A stretch of 45,443 nucleotides of DNA from Thermoleophilia bacterium (GCA_017882545.1 JADGPG010000123.1:1-45443); one strand, 5' to 3'; positions 31,876-41,498 are shown, numbered from the stretch's first letter. Notes: generated by a model not told the origin, from the letters alone. Numbers and translations: made by a program.

Positions 31876-33247
31876 GCCTACCGAGCGCCGGCATCGCGTG
31901 CCGGGGCAGCGTGCCGGTGCCGTGCCGGAGACCACCCTGGCCACAAACCAGCCGATCATTGCGGTGGTCGGGTATCCAAACGTCGGCAAGTCGACCCTGT
32001 TCAATCGCATCACCGGACGGCGGGACGCGGTCATCGATCCGCTGCCCGGGGTGACCCGCGACCGCCGTCAGGCGGGAGCCGAGTGGGCAGGGCACACCTT
32101 TCAGCTGATCGACACGGGCGGCATCGACGCCGAGGACCCGACGCCGATCGGCCGCCAGGTGGCCGATCAGGCCCGACAGGCGATCGCCGACGCCGATTTG
32201 GCGCTCTTCGTCGTCGATGCCACCACCGCGCCCACGCCGGGCGACCTCGAGGTCGCGGACTACCTGCGGACGGCCAAGGTCCCGGTGGTCGTGATCGCCA
32301 ACAAGTGTGAGCGCCGCGAGACCGAACTGCTGGCCCAGGGTCTCTGGGGCCTGGGCCTGGGCGAGGTCGTTCCGGTCTCCGCCCAGCACGGGCTCGGGAT
32401 CGGCGATCTCCTGGACGTGATCGTGGCGGCGCTTCCCGATCCGGAGATCATCATTCCGCGCCAAGAGGGCGTGCCCGCGCTGTGCATCATGGGCCGGCCG
32501 AACGTCGGCAAGAGCTCCATCGTCAACGCGCTGCTCGGCGAACAGCGGGTGATTGTCCACGACCGACCGGGGACCACGCGCGACCCGATCGACACGCTGT
32601 TCGAATTCGACGGCCGGGAGGTCGTGCTGACCGACACTGCCGGCATGCGCAAGCGGGGTCGGATGCGCGACGATGTCGAGCACTACAGCCAGATCCGCGC
32701 GATTCAGGCGGCCGAGCGCAGCGATGTCGCGCTCGTGATCTGCGATGCGACCGAGGGGTTAACCGACGCCGATCTGCGGGCCGTCGACGCGGCCGCGCGC
32801 GCCAAGTGCGCAACCTTGGTCGTCATGAACAAGTGGGACCTGGCCCAGCCCGAGCTCGACGCGATCCGGGGCGAACTGCGTGCCAAGTCCCGCCAGCGCC
32901 CCCTTATCGAGGTGTGCTCGGCCGAGAAGGGGGAGGGGCTTCATCGCCTGATCCCGTCGGCGTTGCGGCTCTATGAGCGGCGGCGGACGCGCATCTCGAC
33001 CCACAAGCTCAACACGGCACTGCGCGAGCTGGCCGACGCGCGTCCCGGTCCGCGCGGGGGGCGGCGGCGCCTGTCGCTGCGATACCTCGTCCAGGTCGAC
33101 ACCGCCCCGCCGACGCTGCGGCTGGACGTCAACGATCGTTCGCTGATCACCCGGGACTATGGGTTCTGGCTTGAAAACCAGCTGCGCCGCCGCTTCGATT
33201 TCGACGGCGTGCCGATCATCCTGCAGGTCCGGGATCGGGGCGGATGA
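31868..33247 (+). CDS. der: Der (EngA), tandem GTPase for 50S ribosome assembly
   Basis: An essential GTPase with two G domains and a KH-like C-terminus, acting in large-subunit assembly. It is 459 aa from ATG 31868, inside the last 8 bases of plsC. G domain 1 has GYPNVGKST (about 35-43) and IDTGG; G domain 2 has GRPNVGKSS (about 209-217), DTAGMRKRGRM and NKWD. The base-recognition motif of the first domain is NKCE (145-148) instead of the usual NKxD. The C-terminal KH part runs from TRISTHKLNTALRE to PIILQVRDRGG. About 27 extra residues precede the first strand. Confidence 0.97.
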   Translation: MSEPTERRHRVPGQRAGAVPETTLATNQPIIAVVGYPNVGKSTLFNRITGRRDAVIDPLPGVTRDRRQAGAEWAGHTFQLIDTGGIDAEDPTPIGRQVADQARQAIADADLALFVVDATTAPTPGDLEVADYLRTAKVPVVVIANKCERRETELLAQGLWGLGLGEVVPVSAQHGLGIGDLLDVIVAALPDPEIIIPRQEGVPALCIMGRPNVGKSSIVNALLGEQRVIVHDRPGTTRDPIDTLFEFDGREVVLTDTAGMRKRGRMRDDVEHYSQIRAIQAAERSDVALVICDATEGLTDADLRAVDAAARAKCATLVVMNKWDLAQPELDAIRGELRAKSRQRPLIEVCSAEKGEGLHRLIPSALRLYERRRTRISTHKLNTALRELADARPGPRGGRRRLSLRYLVQVDTAPPTLRLDVNDRSLITRDYGFWLENQLRRRFDFDGVPIILQVRDRGG

Positions 33248-34254
33248 CCGCGGGCGACGACATCCGCACGGTCGCCGTGCTCGGGGGCGGATCGTGGGGG
33301 ACGGCGTTCGCACTACTGTGCGAACGCCACGGGGCCGATGTGCGGCTCGTATGCCGCACCCGCGAGCACGCCGAGACGCTGGTGCGCGATCGGGTCAACT
33401 CCGCCTACCTGCCCGGGGTCCCGCTGCCCACCGCCCTGACGGTCGTGGCGGCCGACGGCCTGGATGCCCTTCGTGGCGTGGATCTGGCGGTTATGGCGAT
33501 CCCCAGCCGTGCGACTGCCACCATGGCACCGGTCGTGGCCGCGGCGGTCTCGCCGGGGACCGGCGTCTTGTCGCTGACGAAGGGGCTCGACCCCACCAGC
33601 GGTCGTCGGCTGTCGGAGCTCTGGCACGACGCCCTCGCTGCCGGGGTGCCGTTCGCCGTACTCTCCGGGCCGAACCATGCCGAGGAGGTCGCCGAGGGTC
33701 AGCCGACCGCCGCCGTGGTCGCCGGTGATCTGGCGCTCGGTGAGCGCGTGCAGCGGCTGCTCAACGGGCCCGGTTTCCGCGTCTACCTCAACGACGATCT
33801 TGTCGGCGTGGAACTCTGCGCGGCTGCCAAGAATGTGATCGCGATCGGTGCCGGCATGGCCGACGGGCTTGGCTTCGGGGACAATGCCAAAGCCAGCCTT
33901 ATCACCCGTGGACTCGCCGAGATGACCCGTCTGGGCCGCGCCTACGGCGCGCATGACGCGACGTTCCGCGGCCTGGCGGGAATGGGTGATCTGGTCGGCA
34001 CCTGCACGAGCGGGCATTCACGCAACCGGCGCGTCGGCGAGCTGATCGCGGGCGGGCTGTCCGGGGCGGAGGCCGAGGCGAGTATCGGACAGGTCGCTGA
34101 GGGCCTGTGGACCGTCGCGCGCCTGCTGGATCTGGCGAACAGCGCCGGCGTCGAGCTGCCGATCAGCAGCGAGGTCGCCTCCGCCGTGGGTGGAAAGCCG
34201 GTCGCCGAGTGCATGCGCGACCTGATGGCCCGCGCTCCGGCAGTCGAGGAGTGA
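33244..34254 (+). CDS. gpsA: GpsA, NAD(P)-dependent glycerol-3-phosphate dehydrogenase
   Basis: Reduces dihydroxyacetone phosphate to sn-glycerol 3-phosphate, the lipid backbone. At 336 aa from ATG 33244 (4-bp overlap with der) it shows the coenzyme-binding VLGGGSWGTAFALLC, AIPSRATATMAPVV, LSLTKGLDP, SGPNHAEEVAEGQPTAAVVA, the catalytic-Lys region CAAAKNVIAIGAGMADGLG..NAKASLITRGLAEM, and FRGLAGMGDLVGTCTSGHSRNRRVG. der-gpsA adjacency is widely conserved. Confidence 0.97.
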   Translation: MTAGDDIRTVAVLGGGSWGTAFALLCERHGADVRLVCRTREHAETLVRDRVNSAYLPGVPLPTALTVVAADGLDALRGVDLAVMAIPSRATATMAPVVAAAVSPGTGVLSLTKGLDPTSGRRLSELWHDALAAGVPFAVLSGPNHAEEVAEGQPTAAVVAGDLALGERVQRLLNGPGFRVYLNDDLVGVELCAAAKNVIAIGAGMADGLGFGDNAKASLITRGLAEMTRLGRAYGAHDATFRGLAGMGDLVGTCTSGHSRNRRVGELIAGGLSGAEAEASIGQVAEGLWTVARLLDLANSAGVELPISSEVASAVGGKPVAECMRDLMARAPAVEE

Positions 34255-34287
34255 TCCGGCCCCGGGTGTCGGCGGGGGCCGTGGTGA

Positions 34288-34293
34288 TATTCT
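34288..34293 (+). promoter_or_regulatory. -10 element for metK
   Basis: TATTCT lies 34 bases before ATG 34328, leaving a short leader that contains AAGGG. The gpsA-metK gap (73 bases) is too short for a SAM riboswitch and shows no such motif. Confidence 0.4.
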
Positions 34294-34327
34294 CGCCCGC
34301 GTCTTCCTTACTGCAAGGGCCTGGTGA

Positions 34328-35506
34328 ATGAGCGATCGTCTGTTTACATCCGAATCGGTCACAGAGGGCCATCCGGACAAGCTCGCCGACCAGATCTCCG
34401 ACGGCGTCCTCGACGCGATCCTGGCCGAGGACCACAACGCCCGGGTGGCCTGCGAGACCCTGGTGACCACGGGCCAGGTCGTCGTGGCCGGCGAGATCAG
34501 CAGTACGGCGCGGATCGACATCCCCGACATCGTCCGGGCGACGATCGCACGGGTGGGGTACAACTCGAGTGAGGTCGGCTTCGACGCCGCCACCTGCGCG
34601 ATCCTGGTCGCGCTCGATCGCCAAAGCCTGGACATTGCCCAGGGGGTGAACACCGCCCTCGAGACGCGGGTCGGCGACTCCCACGACGCGTACGACCTCC
34701 AGGGCGCGGGCGACCAGGGCCTGATGTTCGGCTACGCCAGCGACGAGACGCCGCAGCTGATGCCCGTGCCGATTACCCTCGCGCACCGCATCTCCGAACG
34801 TCTCGCGGAGGCCCGCCATTCGGGAAAGGTCCCGTACCTGCGCCCCGACGGCAAGACACAGGTGACGGTGCGCTACCAGAACGGACGCCCGATCGGTGTC
34901 GACGCCATTGTGCTGTCGACCCAGCACAATCCGGGCATCGACCGGGGCGAGTTGGAGCTGGACATGGCCAACGAGGTGATCCACCCGGTCCTTGAGGAGT
35001 ATGGATACTCGACGCCCGGCATCCGCTACTTCATCAACCCCACCGGGAACTTCGTCATTGGCGGCCCCGTCGGGGACGCCGGCCTGACCGGCCGCAAGAT
35101 CATTGTCGACACCTACGGCGGCATGGCGCGTCACGGCGGCGGCGCCTTTTCGGGCAAGGACCCGAGCAAGGTCGACCGCTCGGCGGCGTACGCGGCGCGC
35201 TGGGTCGCCAAGAACGTGGTCGCAGCCGGGTTCGCCGCACGCTGCGAGGTCCAGGTCGCATATGCGATTGGGGTCGCCCATCCGGTGTCCATTCTCGTTG
35301 AGACTTTCGGCACCGAGACCCGACCGATCGAACAGATCGAGCGGTGGGTGGCCGAGAACTTCGACCTGCGCCCGGCAGCGATCGTGGAACGGCTCGATCT
35401 GCGCCGTCCGATCTTCCAAAAGACCGCCGCGTACGGCCATTTCGGCCGTGAGCTTCCCGAATTCACCTGGGAGTCCACGGCAATCGGCAACGAGGCGCGC
35501 GGGTAA
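34328..35506 (+). CDS. metK: MetK, S-adenosylmethionine synthetase
   Basis: Makes SAM from methionine and ATP. It is 392 aa from ATG 34328. Landmarks are [19 protein letters not shown] at the N-terminus, [16 protein letters not shown] (family signature), [39 protein letters not shown] and [19 protein letters not shown] (glycine-rich loop and second signature). All catalytic blocks are present and length is normal. priA starts 15 bases downstream. Confidence 0.98.
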   Translation: MSDRLFTSESVTEGHPDKLADQISDGVLDAILAEDHNARVACETLVTTGQVVVAGEISSTARIDIPDIVRATIARVGYNSSEVGFDAATCAILVALDRQSLDIAQGVNTALETRVGDSHDAYDLQGAGDQGLMFGYASDETPQLMPVPITLAHRISERLAEARHSGKVPYLRPDGKTQVTVRYQNGRPIGVDAIVLSTQHNPGIDRGELELDMANEVIHPVLEEYGYSTPGIRYFINPTGNFVIGGPVGDAGLTGRKIIVDTYGGMARHGGGAFSGKDPSKVDRSAAYAARWVAKNVVAAGFAARCEVQVAYAIGVAHPVSILVETFGTETRPIEQIERWVAENFDLRPAAIVERLDLRRPIFQKTAAYGHFGRELPEFTWESTAIGNEARG

Positions 35507-35521
35507 CCGAACGATGTCCGC

Positions 35522-37765
35522 GTGAGCCATCCGTCACTGCTGACGGATGATGCGGCAGCGGCAGCGCCCCGGCGTTGCGTGCAGGTCCGTCTGTTAGTCG
35601 ACACCCGTGCGCTCGACCGCCCGCTCGACTACCTCGTTCCGGACGGGCTCGACGTCCCGCTCGGCGCCCTGGTCGCGTGCCCGCTCGGACGCCGCCGGGT
35701 CGTCGGCGTCGTGGTCGGTGACGACCCGGCCACCCACACCGGGCGTCTCGTCGCCGTGGCCGGCAGGGTCGCGACGGCCGCCATTCCGGACGAGCTACGC
35801 GAGCTGGCGTTCTGGGTCGCCCGCTACTACGCGGCGCCGGTCGCCCCCTGTCTTCGCCTGGTCGTTCCACCAGGGGCAGAGGGCGCGCTGCGCCGGTCAG
35901 CGGACGGGACGTGGCGGCTCACGGTGCCGGCCCGCGGACCCGCCGCGCGCCTGGTCGTCCGGCGCATCGCCGACGCAGCCAGAGCGACAGCCCGACAGCA
36001 GGAGATCTTGGCCGCCGTGCCCGAGGGGCGCGCGATTCCGGCGGCCGCGCTCGTGCGGGATGCGGCGACGACGATGCCGACCCTGCGGCGGATGGCCGAC
36101 GCCGGCCTTATCGCCCTCGACGCCGAGCTGCCCGTGGCCGGCGATGTGCATGGACTCGGGATGCCCGTGCCCCCGGTCCCGGCACGGCTGACCGCCGACC
36201 AGGCGACCGCCGTCGCTCGGATCGGTGCCGCGCTCGAGGGCGGCGAGCCGCCGGCGCTGTTGCTCCACGGGGTCACCGGCTCGGGCAAGACCGAGGTGTA
36301 CCTGCGGGCATTGGACGCCGTCAGGGCCAAAGGCCGGGGGGCGATCGTGCTCGTGCCCGAGATCAGCCTGACTCCGCAACTGCTCTCACGCCTGCGGGCA
36401 CGGCTCGGGCCCGCGGTCGAGGTCTGGCACTCGAACATGACCCCGTCCGAGCGCGCCCGGGCCGACGCGCGGTTACGGGACGGGGATGCCGACGTCGTAG
36501 TGGGCGCGCGCAGTGCCGTGTTCGCGCCGGTGCGCAATCTCGGATTGATTGTCGTCGACGAGGAGCACGACGCGTCCTACAAGCAGGATTCCGTGCCCCG
36601 CTACGATGCCCGTCAGGTCGCCTTCCGCCGTGGGCGTGCGGCCGGCGCGCTGGTCGTCTACGGCACGGCCACGCCACGCCCCGAGACCTGGCACGCACTC
36701 GAGCGCGTGACGCTGCGCACCCGGGCCGACGGTTCCCAGCCACCGGCCGTGCGCGTGGTCGACATGCGCACCCAGGGCCCGGGCCCGGTCTCGGCACCAC
36801 TGGCGCGGGCGCTTCGAGATGCGGCCGATCAGGGCAACAAAGCGGTGATCCTGCTCAACCGGCGCGGGTTCGCCCTGATGGCGTTGTGCCGAGCGTGCGG
36901 ATGGCTCGCACGGTGTCCGTCGTGCGATGTCGCCCTGGTCCATCACCGCGACCCGGCGCGCCTTGCCTGCCACCATTGCGGCTATGAGCGCCCGGTGCCG
37001 ACCGTGTGCCCGAGTTGCGGGGCCAGTGAGATCCTGCGTGGGGGGCTCGGTACTCAGGGGCTCGAGCAGGCGCTGGCGAAGATCGTCCCCGGCATGCGGC
37101 TGGTGCGGTTGGATGCATCGTCGACCGCGGCCCGCGGATCGGTGGCGGACCTGTTGGCCGAGTTCGCGCGACCGGGGCCCGCTGTGCTGCTCGGGACGCA
37201 GATGGTCGCCAAGGGCCACGACCTGCCCGAGGTGACGGTGGCGGCCGTGCTCGATGCCGATGCGGGTCTGCGCCACGCCGATTTCCGGGCCGAGGAGCGC
37301 GCGTTCGACCTCATCGTGCAGACGGCGGGGCGCGCGGGGCGGCGCGGGGAGTCATCGACCGTGATCGTGCAGGCCTGGGAACCCGGGGCGCGGGCGGTGC
37401 GGTTGGGCGCCGACCTGGCCGTTCCCACATTTCTCGACGGCGAGCTCGCACGACGACGCGACTACCTGATGCCGCCGTTCGGCCACCTCGTGAGGGTTGT
37501 CGCCGAGGGCCACGACCGCGATGCCGTCATTGCCGTCGGGCGTGAGCTCGTCGACGGCATGGCTACGGGAGCCTGGCCCGTGACCGTGCTGGGACCGGCC
37601 CCGCTGCACCGCGTCCGGGGGCGCACGCGGCGGGCGCTGTTGGTGCGGGGTGACCGCATCGCCGACGCGCGATCGGCCGCGCTGGCGGCCGTCACGGCCG
37701 CTCGCCCGAGTGCGACCGCGGGCGACGTTCGGATCGTCGTCGACGTCGATCCGCAGACGACCTGA
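35522..37765 (+). CDS. priA: PriA, primosomal protein N' (replication-restart helicase)
   Basis: A 3'-5' superfamily 2 DNA helicase that reloads the replisome at collapsed forks. It is 747 aa from GTG 35522. An N-terminal 3'-DNA-binding domain (RLLVDTRALDRPLDYLVP) and a winged-helix region precede the helicase: Walker A HGVTGSGKTE (about 249-258), DEEH (346-349), and GTATP. Eight zinc-binding cysteines lie at about 456, 459, 465, 468, 483, 486, 496 and 499 (CRACG, CPSC, CHHCG, CPSCG). The helicase lobe 2 has GTQMVAKGHDLPEVTV and QTAGRAGRRGE. Actinobacterial PriA often lacks helicase residues; this one keeps them all. metK-priA-def-fmt order is common. Confidence 0.97.
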   Translation: MSHPSLLTDDAAAAAPRRCVQVRLLVDTRALDRPLDYLVPDGLDVPLGALVACPLGRRRVVGVVVGDDPATHTGRLVAVAGRVATAAIPDELRELAFWVARYYAAPVAPCLRLVVPPGAEGALRRSADGTWRLTVPARGPAARLVVRRIADAARATARQQEILAAVPEGRAIPAAALVRDAATTMPTLRRMADAGLIALDAELPVAGDVHGLGMPVPPVPARLTADQATAVARIGAALEGGEPPALLLHGVTGSGKTEVYLRALDAVRAKGRGAIVLVPEISLTPQLLSRLRARLGPAVEVWHSNMTPSERARADARLRDGDADVVVGARSAVFAPVRNLGLIVVDEEHDASYKQDSVPRYDARQVAFRRGRAAGALVVYGTATPRPETWHALERVTLRTRADGSQPPAVRVVDMRTQGPGPVSAPLARALRDAADQGNKAVILLNRRGFALMALCRACGWLARCPSCDVALVHHRDPARLACHHCGYERPVPTVCPSCGASEILRGGLGTQGLEQALAKIVPGMRLVRLDASSTAARGSVADLLAEFARPGPAVLLGTQMVAKGHDLPEVTVAAVLDADAGLRHADFRAEERAFDLIVQTAGRAGRRGESSTVIVQAWEPGARAVRLGADLAVPTFLDGELARRRDYLMPPFGHLVRVVAEGHDRDAVIAVGRELVDGMATGAWPVTVLGPAPLHRVRGRTRRALLVRGDRIADARSAALAAVTAARPSATAGDVRIVVDVDPQTT

Positions 37766-37806
37766 CGCGGTCTCCAGCGGCGGCGCCGGTCGCGATGCGG
37801 CAAGTG

Positions 37807-37812
37807 TAAAGT
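37807..37812 (+). promoter_or_regulatory. -10 element for the unknown gene at 37847
   Basis: TAAAGT lies 34 bases before ATG 37847 in a locally AT-richer stretch between priA and the gene. Confidence 0.35.
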
Positions 37813-37846
37813 TCTGCGGTCATCAATTTCGACGGAAGCGAGAACG

Positions 37847-38671
37847 ATGCCGGTCCCAAGACTCTATGAGGCGTTCTCCGAGCCGCGCGAGCAGTGGGTC
37901 CACGTGTTGGCGACCCTGCTGCAGCTCGGGAGTGCCGAGACGCGAGATGCACTGGTGACCGAGCTGCTCGGCGATCCGGTTCCCGGCACGGACCACATGC
38001 TCGTCAGCGAGCGCCGCGTCGTGGGCCGTGGCGACGAGGCCGTGACCTTCGATATCACGCTGCGCAATGGCGACGATTGGGTCGTCGGCATCATCTCGGA
38101 CTTCTCGTTCAACGTCGATCGTGCCACGCGCATCGCCGCGGCCCAAGCGGCGCTCGGATCGGCAGCGCGCACGGTGCTGATCGTGGTCAGTCCGGACCGC
38201 CGTCAGCCCGCGGCGATCGCCGCCGCATCGGGCGAGGTCATCCACAAGAGCTGGCTGCGGATCCGCGACTGGGTCCAGGAGCGCCCCGAGCGTGGTGCCG
38301 CCACCGGTGTGGACCTCGCACTGCTGCTGCAGGCCGAGTACTTCTACACACCACGCGTCGCCGAGCTCTATCGGCTCGAGGAACTGATGCCCCAGGTGGC
38401 CCCCGATCTTCGTGAGGCATTCGCGTCGATCTTTCTGGCGCTCAACGATCTCGCGCCCGCACCGACGATCGTGCACCCGACCGACTCCACCGCCGAGGTG
38501 CGCTATCCGCGCACCGGCGACGCAAACGTCACCATCACCACCGGCGGTGGCCATCCGGTGGTCGCCGTGGTCGGTGGCGCCGGTGTCGCCATCGGCAGCG
38601 ACGCGGCATTGGCCGCGGCCCGGTCGCAGATCCTCGCGGACGCCCGCCGGGCGCTCCCGCCCCGCAAGTAG
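37847..38671 (+). CDS. protein of unknown function, resembles a degenerate PD-(D/E)XK fold
   Basis: A 274-aa soluble protein, no family recognised with certainty. The N-terminal layout YEAFSEPREQWVHVLATLLQLG..RDALVTELLGDP is like the helical entry of some PD-(D/E)XK nuclease-like proteins. It is followed by a predicted beta core, VTFDITLRNGDDWVVGIISDFSF (about 66-88), in which the Asp is kept but the usual E-x-K strand ending (vIExK) reads GIISDF, so cleavage activity would be lost. LIVVSPDRR gives the next strand. A hydrophobic glycine-rich patch VVAVVGGAGVAIGSDAALAAA lies near the C-terminus. It is inserted between priA and def, which are usually neighbours. The fold assignment is an inference. 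Confidence 0.6.
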   Translation: MPVPRLYEAFSEPREQWVHVLATLLQLGSAETRDALVTELLGDPVPGTDHMLVSERRVVGRGDEAVTFDITLRNGDDWVVGIISDFSFNVDRATRIAAAQAALGSAARTVLIVVSPDRRQPAAIAAASGEVIHKSWLRIRDWVQERPERGAATGVDLALLLQAEYFYTPRVAELYRLEELMPQVAPDLREAFASIFLALNDLAPAPTIVHPTDSTAEVRYPRTGDANVTITTGGGHPVVAVVGGAGVAIGSDAALAAARSQILADARRALPPRK

Positions 38672-38716
38672 GGAGAGTCCGGGGGGCGATCCGACGGGCT
38701 CGCCCCCGCTGCTTGC

Positions 38717-38722
38717 TACCAT
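38717..38722 (+). promoter_or_regulatory. -10 element for def
   Basis: TACCAT ends nine bases before ATG 38732. Confidence 0.5.
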
Positions 38723-38731
38723 CAGGGCCCG

Positions 38732-39271
38732 ATGTCGTCACGCGCACTCGCCGATCCCGAACTCGAGCAGCGCCGGCTCGCCGCGCTGCGCGCCGTGCGT
38801 CAGCTCGGTGATCCCGTCCTGAGGATTCCCGCCAGCGAGGTCACGGTCTTCGATGACGCGTTGCGCGAGGAGATCGCACGGATGGAGCTCATCATGGACG
38901 AGGCAAATGGCGCGGGGCTCGCGGCCCCGCAGCTGGGCGCCTTGCGGCGAGTTCTCGTCTACCGGGTGCGCGATGAGGACCGTCCGCGCGCGCTCGTGAA
39001 CCCCACGCTCGCATGGGCGTCCGACGAGACCGAAGTCGACGCCGAAGGATGCCTGTCGATCGGCGAGATCGTCGTCGACGTCCCGCGGGCCGTCGCCGTT
39101 CGCGTGGAGGCCTGGGATGCCGAGGGGGAGGCGTTGACCGTCGAGGCCGAGGGGTTCGAGGCGCGCGTGATCCAGCACGAACTGGACCATCTCGACGGCA
39201 TCCTGATTATCGACCGCACGACCAAGGAACAGCGCCGCCAGGCCCTGCGTGAACTGCGCAGCCAGGCCTAG
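38732..39271 (+). CDS. def: Def, peptide deformylase
   Basis: Removes the formyl group from nascent N-termini. At 179 aa it carries all three motifs: GAGLAAPQLG (about 61-70), EGCLS with metal ligand Cys107, and HELDHLDG with His149, Glu150 and His153. The first 20 residues (ALADPELEQRRLAALRAVRQLGDP) are a mild extension compared with E. coli. The predicted leaderless start is notable because the enzyme acts on formyl-Met proteins. fmt follows after 5 bases, so the formylation/deformylation pair is co-expressed. Confidence 0.97.
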   Translation: MSSRALADPELEQRRLAALRAVRQLGDPVLRIPASEVTVFDDALREEIARMELIMDEANGAGLAAPQLGALRRVLVYRVRDEDRPRALVNPTLAWASDETEVDAEGCLSIGEIVVDVPRAVAVRVEAWDAEGEALTVEAEGFEARVIQHELDHLDGILIIDRTTKEQRRQALRELRSQA

Positions 39272-39276
39272 ACACC

Positions 39277-40182
39277 GTGCGCATCGCCTTCGCCGGCAGC
39301 CCCGCACCCGCGGCTGCCATCCTGCGCGAGCTGTCCGCTTCGCGCCATGAGATCGTGCTGGTGATCTCGCAACCCGATCGCCCGCGCGGGCGATCGCGAA
39401 CGCCGTCGCTGACACCTGTCGCGCTCCAGGCCCAGGAGCTCGGGATTCCCTGCGTGCGTCCGGCGACGATCAACGCGCCCGAGGTACTCGATCAGCTCCG
39501 TGCCGCCGGCGCCGGCGCCCTGTGTGTGGTGGCGTTCGGCCAACTGCTCAAGGAGCCCTTGTTGTCGGAATGGCCCTGTATTAACGTGCATTTTTCGCTC
39601 CTGCCGGCATATCGCGGTGCCGCTCCGGTTGAGCGCGCCCTGATGGACGGCGTCGCCGAGACAGGGGTGTGCATCATGCGCATGGACGCTGGGCTCGACA
39701 CGGGTCCTATCGCGCGTGAGATCCGTATCCGGGTCGATCCGCAGGCGGACGCGGGTTCGGTGATGGACCGACTCTGCGCTGTCGCCACCCCGGCGCTTGC
39801 GGCGACCCTCGACGATCTCGAGCGCGGCAACGTCGCCTTCGTCGCGCAGGCGGATTCCGGCGTCTCGCTGGCGCCGAAGATCGGCGATGCCGATCGCGAG
39901 CTCGATACCGGCACGTCGGCGGTCGCACTCGCGAACCGGATACGGGCGCTGTCGCCGCATATCGGCGCGCGCCTGGTGATTGACGGCGCCCCATTTAAGG
40001 TGTGGCGGGCCCTTCCCCGTGACGAACATCCGGGGGTCGGCCTGCACGGCGCCGACGGACGTCTGCTGTTGGGGTGCGCCGACGGGGCGCTCGAGATCCT
40101 CGAACTCCAACCGCCCTCACGCGGACGGGTCGCAGCGGGCGAGTTCCTGCGCGGCTACCGTGGCGAGCTGGTACTCGGATGA
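39277..40182 (+). CDS. fmt: Fmt, methionyl-tRNA formyltransferase
   Basis: Formylates initiator Met-tRNA with 10-formyl-THF. It is 301 aa from GTG 39277. MRIAFAGSPAPAAAIL, VISQPDRPRGRSRTPSLTPV, VVAFGQLL, the catalytic NVHFSLLPAYRGAAPVERALM and MRMDAGLDTGPI are characteristic; the C-terminal OB domain (about 205-301) has IRALSPHIGARL. Overlaps rsmB by 4 bp. Confidence 0.97.
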   Translation: MRIAFAGSPAPAAAILRELSASRHEIVLVISQPDRPRGRSRTPSLTPVALQAQELGIPCVRPATINAPEVLDQLRAAGAGALCVVAFGQLLKEPLLSEWPCINVHFSLLPAYRGAAPVERALMDGVAETGVCIMRMDAGLDTGPIAREIRIRVDPQADAGSVMDRLCAVATPALAATLDDLERGNVAFVAQADSGVSLAPKIGDADRELDTGTSAVALANRIRALSPHIGARLVIDGAPFKVWRALPRDEHPGVGLHGADGRLLLGCADGALEILELQPPSRGRVAAGEFLRGYRGELVLG

Positions 40183-41498
40183 CGACTGACAGCCGCATCA
40201 GCCCCGAGCGTCTGATCGCGCTTCGGGTCCTCCGCCGGGTCGCCGACGGCGCGTACGCCGATCGGGCCTTTGCCGCCGAGGCGCGCAAGGCCGATCTCGA
40301 CCCTCGGGCCCGGTCGGCGGCCATGCGCCTGACCTACGGTGCCGTGCAGCGCCGTCGGACGCTGGACTGGCTGATCGACGGCGCCGTCGAGCGGCCGGCC
40401 GCGATCGAACCGGACGTGCGGGAGGTGCTGCGACTCGGTGCCTACGAGCTGTTGTGGTCGGACCGCGTCCCGGACGCGGCGGCGGTCGACCAGACCGTGC
40501 GCCTTGTCCGGACCCTCCACGGCGTCCCGCGGCGCCGTACGGCGCGCGCCGGGCTCGTGAACGCAGTGCTGCGCCGAATCGCCGACGGCGGTCGGGCGCA
40601 GCTGGCGACCCTCGACGGCGATGCGGCGCGCCTCGGTATCCGGCATTCGCTCCCGGACTGGATCGTCGACGGGTTGGTGGCGTCGCTCGGACCGCTCGCG
40701 GAGGGGGTCATGGCGGCATCAAACGAGCCCGCGGAGTCCGCGCTGCGATGGAACCCCCTGAAGGGGCCCCGCGACGACGTGACGCGGGAACTGCCAGTGG
40801 CATGGCACGACGATCCGGACATCCCGGAGGCGATCGTCCTCGACGGGCCCTTCGGCATCGAGGACTCGCCGCTGTGGGCCGATGGGCGTGCGATGAGCCA
40901 GAGCCGCGCATCGATGATCCCGGCACGGGTGCTCGACCCGCGGCCCGGCGAACGGGTCCTCGATCTCTGCGCCGCACCCGGGGCGAAGTCGACCCATTTG
41001 GCGGCGCTCTCGCAAGACGGTGCGGAGATCGTGTGCGTGGAGCTGTACGAGGCCCGCGCCCGCGCCCTCCGTGCCCTGGGCGAGCGCATGGGCGCCCGCC
41101 TCGACGTGCGCGTCGGCGATGGCCGAACGATCCCGCTCGAGGGCGGCTTCGATGCGGTCCTGGTGGACCCCCCGTGCACCGGTCTCGGCGTGCTGAGCGC
41201 ACGCCCCGACGTCCGCTGGCGTCGCCGCCCGGAGGCCCTGGCAGAGCTCCTTGTTCTGCAGCGGGACCTACTCGGTCGCGCGCTTGAGCTGACGCGCCCC
41301 GGCGGTCGTGTCGTGTACAGCACGTGCACCCTGTTTGCCGAGGAGAACGAGGGCGCCCTCGAGGCCGTCGGCGCCGTCGCTGCCGATCTCGCCACGCAGT
41401 ATCCGCGTTGGGCCCATCCGCGTCTGCCCGGCGCGCTGCTCACGCTTCCCGGGCGGGATAGCACCGACGGATTCTTCGTCGCCCGCATCGATCGCTGA
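40179..41498 (+). CDS. rsmB: RsmB, 16S rRNA m5C967 methyltransferase
   Basis: Methylates C967 of 16S rRNA with SAM. The 439 aa from ATG 40179 comprise an N-terminal NusB-like RNA-binding domain (RLIALRVLRRVADGAYADRAF.. to about 140) and a Rossmann methyltransferase: the SAM motif VLDLCAAPGAKSTHLAAL, DPPCTGLGVLSARPD (first conserved Cys) and the catalytic Cys in YSTCTLFAEENE. def-fmt-rsmB is a widely conserved order linking translation start and ribosome modification. Confidence 0.97.
   Translation: MTTDSRISPERLIALRVLRRVADGAYADRAFAAEARKADLDPRARSAAMRLTYGAVQRRRTLDWLIDGAVERPAAIEPDVREVLRLGAYELLWSDRVPDAAAVDQTVRLVRTLHGVPRRRTARAGLVNAVLRRIADGGRAQLATLDGDAARLGIRHSLPDWIVDGLVASLGPLAEGVMAASNEPAESALRWNPLKGPRDDVTRELPVAWHDDPDIPEAIVLDGPFGIEDSPLWADGRAMSQSRASMIPARVLDPRPGERVLDLCAAPGAKSTHLAALSQDGAEIVCVELYEARARALRALGERMGARLDVRVGDGRTIPLEGGFDAVLVDPPCTGLGVLSARPDVRWRRRPEALAELLVLQRDLLGRALELTRPGGRVVYSTCTLFAEENEGALEAVGAVAADLATQYPRWAHPRLPGALLTLPGRDSTDGFFVARIDR

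Noticed and set aside
34255-34327. Possible SAM riboswitch before metK
   Set aside because: The gap is only 73 bases, contains a promoter-like TATTCT, and shows none of the conserved SAM-riboswitch segments.
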